Source: Bacillota bacterium (GTDB taxonomy: Bacteria; Bacillota_I; Bacilli_A; RFN20; CAG-288). From it: a DNA stretch of 42,995 nt. Below the pieces are notes generated by a model, which ran no database searches, was not told the origin of the DNA, and was given only the letters and a program-made list of their open reading frames with translations. How positions within the stretch are numbered: the first letter of the stretch is position 1; each line of letters starts with the position of its first letter. Shown piece after piece: positions 39,432 through 42,995 of the stretch. The stretch spans positions 1-42,995 of the forward strand of contig JAEWSJ010000018.1 of the NCBI GenBank assembly GCA_023398335.1, in the 5' to 3' direction. The translations under genes were made by a program, and so were the position numbers.

Positions 39432-41444
39432 TTAGATGTTTACAACATATGTAGATGTAACATCCGTTCGTATATATTTAATCTTCAAATTCTCTAAATA
39501 ACTGATTACTTCTTTAGATGGATGTTTGTATAAATTATTATATCCACATGAAATAATTGCTAATGAAGGAGAGCATGTTTTAAAAAAATTGATAGAACTT
39601 GAAGTGTTTGATCCATGATGCCCAACTTTTAATATATCAGTATCTATATCCGCTTTATCATTTAATAGTTTGTTTTCAACTTCTATTGGAGCATCTCCCA
39701 TTATCAGAAATTTTGTCCCTTTTATTTCAAATCTAAATATTCCACTGCAATAATTTGTATCAGTGCTGTTAGATTTATATGTATTCAAATCATCAATTTT
39801 TAGATTGTTAATTTGATATGAATATTTGTCTGAAGAAGCATAATAAATATCGTCTATTTTGAATGAAGAATTTAAGGAGTCTAACGCTCCATAATGATCA
39901 TAATCTTTATGCGTAATTAACACTGCATCTAATTTTCGAATTTTTAATCTATTAAAATATTTAATCAAGCATTCGTTTGCTAAATCAATTTTAATATTCC
40001 CTCCTGTATCAATTAGAATATTTGTCCTTTCGTATCTAATTAATGTAGCGTCACCTTGACCAACATCAATAAAATGAACTTCATAATGATTAGTATAATC
40101 TGGAGTAAACGTCAAAAGAATTAGAGTTGATAAAAGAACGACAGATATCTTTTGTGCTTTTTCTAATCTAAGTTCAAAAGAAAGAAATACAACTAATAAA
40201 ATTATGTAATAAATAATGACTAATATCGGTTTAAAATCACCAATTTGTACACTGATATTAAACGAAAGAACTTTGTTAAACACTAATACATATAAATTAT
40301 TCATTCGATCTAAAAAAGGAACAACAAAAGAGCCAAAGAAAACTGATAAATCAACTACAAATAAAAAACTTAGAAATGGGGTGCATATTATTTGAAGCGC
40401 AAACGATAACAAATTATAAGAAGTATTGATATAAAAATTCAAAGGAAGCAAAATTAATACAAACATAATAGTCGACTTAATTTTCTTAAATTGAGTTCGT
40501 GTAGAAATAAACGACGAGCGAAAATTAAAGAAAAACAACACTATAAATGAAAAATAGAACCCAATATTCATAACATAATATGGATTTAAAAGAAGAATAA
40601 TAAAAAAAGTTAATGATAAACGTTCAAGGTAATCTACCTTGAACGTTTTAGTATTATTTGATATAAATTTGATTACATACATCAATAAAATTCTTAGAAT
40701 TGAAATGTTGTATTCAGAAAAAACATAAAACAACAATAGAATTAGCATTAAAACAATATCAACCTTTTTTTCACTAATATATCTTGATAAACGTTTTGAT
40801 ATTATTGCAAACAAAAAAGATATGTGTATATTTGATGAAGAAAAAAGAAAGATTATTCCAAGAGAATAAAGGGATGAATAATTGCTGATAGATGAAATGG
40901 AGTCTTTAAATAGCATGCTTAATATCATTAGTTGACTGTCGAAGGAATATGGCGAAATCAAGTTTTGCTTGAATAGTCTTAATCTTAAAGGATTTAAGAA
41001 AACGACTGAAACATCATTTACATAAAAAGAATTATAAACACCAAACGAATTCAAATAGTGCTTGAAATCGAAGCATTCTTGATAATGGGTGAATTCTAAA
41101 TCTTTAAAGTTTCCTTGGATACTAATAATATCTCCAACCTCATAAGTGTTTGATGTAGCTGCGACATATAAATTTCCCTTTATCGTCTTAATCAAATAAT
41201 AATTAGGTTCGCTTTTAATAATGATTCCAGTTAACTTGGCATTTCCTTGATAAATAATTTTGCCAAAATAACTTAACAAAAATCCAATTAATATTATTAG
41301 TAATGCATATTTAAACCATGAACGTTTGTATTTAAAAAGGCAACCTAATAAAAGAACTGAAACGCAAATAAAAGAAATATACAAAGAATAATCTATCAGT
41401 AGTAATGTTAGTAACAATAAGATAAACGAACAAAAAATAATCAC
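39432..41444 (-). CDS. comEC: DNA uptake channel ComEC/Rec2
   Basis: 670 residues, slightly short for ComEC. Inner-membrane channel for single-stranded DNA in natural transformation. The N terminus has several hydrophobic segments and a small soluble OB-like part (LTGIIIKSEPNYYLIKTIKGNLY), then the competence core of many membrane helices (SSSNIHISFLFAIISKRLSRY), and a C-terminal metallo-beta-lactamase domain with HFIDVGQGDATLI, THKDYDHYGALDS, LIMGDAP and VGHHGSNTSSS, its metal ligands complete. Overlaps comEA by 4 nt. A complete comEC argues the cell is, or recently was, able to take up DNA. Confidence 0.95.
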   Translation of the reverse strand: MIIFCSFILLLLTLLLIDYSLYISFICVSVLLLGCLFKYKRSWFKYALLIILIGFLLSYFGKIIYQGNAKLTGIIIKSEPNYYLIKTIKGNLYVAATSNTYEVGDIISIQGNFKDLEFTHYQECFDFKHYLNSFGVYNSFYVNDVSVVFLNPLRLRLFKQNLISPYSFDSQLMILSMLFKDSISSISNYSSLYSLGIIFLFSSSNIHISFLFAIISKRLSRYISEKKVDIVLMLILLLFYVFSEYNISILRILLMYVIKFISNNTKTFKVDYLERLSLTFFIILLLNPYYVMNIGFYFSFIVLFFFNFRSSFISTRTQFKKIKSTIMFVLILLPLNFYINTSYNLLSFALQIICTPFLSFLFVVDLSVFFGSFVVPFLDRMNNLYVLVFNKVLSFNISVQIGDFKPILVIIYYIILLVVFLSFELRLEKAQKISVVLLSTLILLTFTPDYTNHYEVHFIDVGQGDATLIRYERTNILIDTGGNIKIDLANECLIKYFNRLKIRKLDAVLITHKDYDHYGALDSLNSSFKIDDIYYASSDKYSYQINNLKIDDLNTYKSNSTDTNYCSGIFRFEIKGTKFLIMGDAPIEVENKLLNDKADIDTDILKVGHHGSNTSSSINFFKTCSPSLAIISCGYNNLYKHPSKEVISYLENLKIKYIRTDVTSTYVVNI

Positions 41445-41977
41445 GATATTTTTATTTTATCTCGCATAGATAAATAAGTTTTTTCACCAATTCCACTTAC
41501 TTTCATAATATCTTCAAGGGTTTCAAAATATCCATTTTGTGAACGATAAGCAACAATCCCGCTAGCTTGTGAAGATGAAAAGCCAATTGAAATTAGCGTT
41601 GCTGCATCAGCAGTGTTGATATTTACTTTTTCAATTTCAGATACAACGCAATTTGAAGGAATCTCTGTCTTTGGTGAAATATAAAAAGAAGTATGAGTTC
41701 CTATTAGGACACTTGTATTATATGAAGAAGAATCGGCATCTTCTGTTGTTCCTCCTGCCATATTAATCAGTTGACCTAACGTTCCAGTTGGGAGAATGTA
41801 GTAATCGCCTGTATGCAAAACTTCCCCTGTTATTAATACTTTAACACTATCATCTGACACATACGTTGAATTCGCATTAGTGCCACTCGAAGTAGTTGCA
41901 TTCGAAGGATCAATCTTTGTCATAATAAACAAACCGGCAATAGTAACACAAACAGCAATAAGTATAACTTTGAACAT
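41441..41977 (-). CDS. comEA: Competence DNA receptor ComEA
   Basis: 178 residues. Membrane-anchored DNA-binding protein outside the membrane. One N-terminal transmembrane helix (VILIAVCVTIAGLFIM), a Ser/Thr/Asn-rich linker, an SLBB domain (VKVLITGEVLHTGDYYILPTG) and a C-terminal helix-hairpin-helix DNA-binding domain (VNINTADAATLISIGFSSSQASGIVAYR, then LEDIMKVSGIGEKTY). The start at 41977 has AGAGGAG 8 nt upstream, but that ribosome site forms one arm of a strong hairpin. Translated with comEC through the 4-nt overlap. Confidence 0.95.
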   Translation of the reverse strand: MFKVILIAVCVTIAGLFIMTKIDPSNATTSSGTNANSTYVSDDSVKVLITGEVLHTGDYYILPTGTLGQLINMAGGTTEDADSSSYNTSVLIGTHTSFYISPKTEIPSNCVVSEIEKVNINTADAATLISIGFSSSQASGIVAYRSQNGYFETLEDIMKVSGIGEKTYLSMRDKIKIS

Positions 41978-41981
41978 AATA

Positions 41982-42021
41982 AAACTCCTCTCATATCATT
42001 TATGAAAATAAGAGGAGTTTT
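41982..42021 (-). promoter_or_regulatory. greA terminator hairpin that also masks the comEA ribosome site
   Basis: On the minus strand AAAACTCCTCT and AGAGGAGTTTT form a perfect 11-bp stem with an 18-nt loop, followed by ATT. It is placed 22 nt after the greA stop and can end greA transcripts. Its 3' arm is the AGAGGAG of comEA, so readthrough transcripts would have a closed ribosome site. Confidence 0.7.
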
Positions 42022-42043
42022 TTATATTTTTATTTAATTAAAA

Positions 42044-42502
42044 TTAAGCAGCTTTAATATTACGAATTACAACGTTATATGGCTTTTCAATTTTGACTTG
42101 AACTGTTTCACCAGCTTTATGACCGATTAAAGCCTTGCCTAAAGCGCAATCAGAAGAAATAATATTTTCATCTGGGTTTGAAGAAACAAAATCACCTATC
42201 TTATAGGTATATTCTTCTTTATCGTCTTCATCATATATTGTAACTAAACAATTGATAGCAACGACTGAAGTATCAATAACTGAATCGATGATTTCTACAT
42301 CACGAAGTTGAGCTTCGATTTGTAAAATCTTTGTTTCAATCTCTGATTGTTTTGTTCTAGCAGCATCATAATCGGCATTTTCAGATAAATCACCCATAGC
42401 ACGAGCAGCAGCTAATTCTTCTTGTACTTGTGGACGTACTACATCTCTCAAGTAATTCAAGTCGTTTTGTAATTTTTCAACACTTTCTTTTGTAAGTTTC
42501 AT
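42044..42502 (-). CDS. greA: Transcription elongation factor GreA
   Basis: 152 residues, full length. Rescues backtracked RNA polymerase by stimulating transcript cleavage. The N-terminal coiled coil has MGDLSENADYDAARTKQSEIE at its tip, with the Asp and Glu that act in the polymerase secondary channel; the C-terminal FKBP-like domain has ISSDCALGKALIGHKAGETVQV. GGAAGGA precedes the start. A consensus -10 lies at 42553-42558, and the leader holds a 15-bp palindrome. Confidence 0.97.
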   Translation of the reverse strand: MKLTKESVEKLQNDLNYLRDVVRPQVQEELAAARAMGDLSENADYDAARTKQSEIETKILQIEAQLRDVEIIDSVIDTSVVAINCLVTIYDEDDKEEYTYKIGDFVSSNPDENIISSDCALGKALIGHKAGETVQVKIEKPYNVVIRNIKAA

Positions 42503-42526
42503 TTTATTGTGTCCTTCCAGAAAATC

Positions 42527-42541
42527 AAGACATTATGTCTT
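42527..42541. promoter_or_regulatory. Palindrome in the greA leader
   Basis: AAGACAT-T-ATGTCTT, perfect 7-bp arms around one base, between the greA -10 and its ribosome site. Possible operator for an unknown regulator. Confidence 0.35.
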
Positions 42542-42552
42542 AACATTTAAAA

Positions 42553-42558
42553 ATTATA
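42553..42558 (-). promoter_or_regulatory. -10 box of greA
   Basis: Minus-strand consensus TATAAT. The hexamer 17 nt upstream is TTTATT, a weak -35. Confidence 0.5.
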
Positions 42559-42660
42559 GCAAATACAGACTGAAAAATAAACAACTATTTGTTTTCGTTC
42601 GTTTTTTCAATGAAACAAGACACGAAAACTGAATATAACCACAAAATACTCATTAACATA

Positions 42661-42688
42661 TTCAAAAATATATCTTTTATGATATATT
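42661..42688 (+). promoter_or_regulatory. Promoter of the M32 carboxypeptidase gene
   Basis: TTCAAA (42661-42666), 16-nt spacer ending TGA, TATATT (42683-42688). Confidence 0.6.
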
Positions 42689-42722
42689 AATTTATAGTTA
42701 CTAATCGAAAGGAAAAACTTAT

Positions 42723-42995
42723 ATGAATGAAATAGAAAAAAAACTGAATTTTTTAAAATCAGTTCTAGAAAAATGCAGCTTATATAAACACGCCACAAGC
42801 ATAATTAATTATGATCAAGAAACGATATGTCCACCGATGGCTATTGAAGAACAAGGTGAAGTTAATTCGTTTTTGAACAACGAGTCTTTTAAATTAAAAA
42901 GCAGCGATGAATTTAAATCAACAATCGTCTTTCTTTACGATCATATTAATGAAATAGAAAATGATTTAGATAAAGTTTTAATAACAAGATTGCAC
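42723..42995 (+). CDS. Carboxypeptidase M32 (Taq family), 5' part only
   Basis: The first 91 codons are inside the window and the gene runs off the right edge; full members are about 500 residues. Zinc metallocarboxypeptidase of the cytoplasm that trims C-terminal residues from peptides. Recognised from the N-terminal helix and the conserved YDQETICPPMAIEEQGEV, equivalent to the family's WDQET-MPPGG segment. The catalytic HExxH lies beyond the window and cannot be checked. AAAGGA precedes the ATG. Confidence 0.85.
   Translation, partial: MNEIEKKLNFLKSVLEKCSLYKHATSIINYDQETICPPMAIEEQGEVNSFLNNESFKLKSSDEFKSTIVFLYDHINEIENDLDKVLITRLH

Noticed and set aside
42593..42630. GTTTTCGT and ACGAAAAC as an inverted repeat between greA and the M32 gene.
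   Set aside because: The 8-bp arms are 22-23 nt apart with no T run and no link to a promoter; chance is likely in such AT-rich DNA.
1..42995. CRISPR arrays, insertion sequences, prophage genes or attachment sites.
   Set aside because: I saw no regularly spaced repeats, transposase, integrase or phage structural genes, and both tRNA pairs have intact ends without nearby direct repeats.

Overview
The window comes from a low-GC, AT-rich bacterium of the Firmicutes/Bacilli type that uses the standard bacterial code (TAA and TGA both end intact genes, Trp is TGG). The signs are an hrcA-grpE-dnaK-dnaJ heat-shock operon with CIRCE operators, a T-box leader on alaS, an RNase J gene, comEA-comEC, a cre-like operator, strong AGGAGG-type ribosome binding sites and many TGn-extended -10 promoters. 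An Erysipelotrichia- or RF39-like gut relative is a reasonable guess, but the sequence alone cannot fix the genus.

Layout. 1-4.2 kb (minus): exoA (cut by the window edge), a DUF1292 protein with a cysteine-rich tail, and alaS behind a T-box. 4.4-7 kb: a sirtuin and a homodimer-type ABC exporter. 7-11.9 kb (minus): dnaJ, dnaK, grpE, hrcA. 11.9-12.8 kb: a zinc-ribbon membrane protein, then tRNA-Asp and tRNA-Phe. 12.8-17.4 kb (minus): a sugar operon of a GH13 alpha-glucosidase, a GH1 beta-glucosidase and a GPH-type symporter, with a LacI/CcpA-like operator. 17.5-21.4 kb: an unknown gene, purA-purB, and a nucleoside-triphosphate pyrophosphatase. 21.5-24.5 kb: an RNase J with altered catalytic residues, deoC and rpsT. 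24.6-28.4 kb: fmt, an ECF S component, a cyclophilin, holA and a Nudix hydrolase. 28.4-37.5 kb: a FAD dehydrogenase, then a redox locus. 37.5-43 kb: a DUF2130 protein, tRNA-Glu and tRNA-Asn, comEC-comEA, greA and the start of an M32 carboxypeptidase.

The most unusual part is 29.9-37.5 kb. It holds a GntR-type regulator, a HypA-like protein, a roughly 900-residue iron-sulfur flavoprotein with a GltD/NfnB-like half, a polytopic membrane protein, a phytoene-desaturase/retinol-saturase-like flavoprotein and a 2Fe-2S ferredoxin reductase. The two main arms are divergent around a perfect cre-like palindrome. Together they look like an electron-transfer chain from NAD(P)H to a membrane-associated, lipophilic, unsaturated substrate; that substrate is inference. 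Four of the six genes carry in-frame TAA codons and/or one-base frameshifts, eight lesions in about 7 kb, while I see none in the other roughly 35 kb. The locus is therefore either decaying, misassembled at one place, or expressed by recoding or slippage. Decay is the simplest reading.
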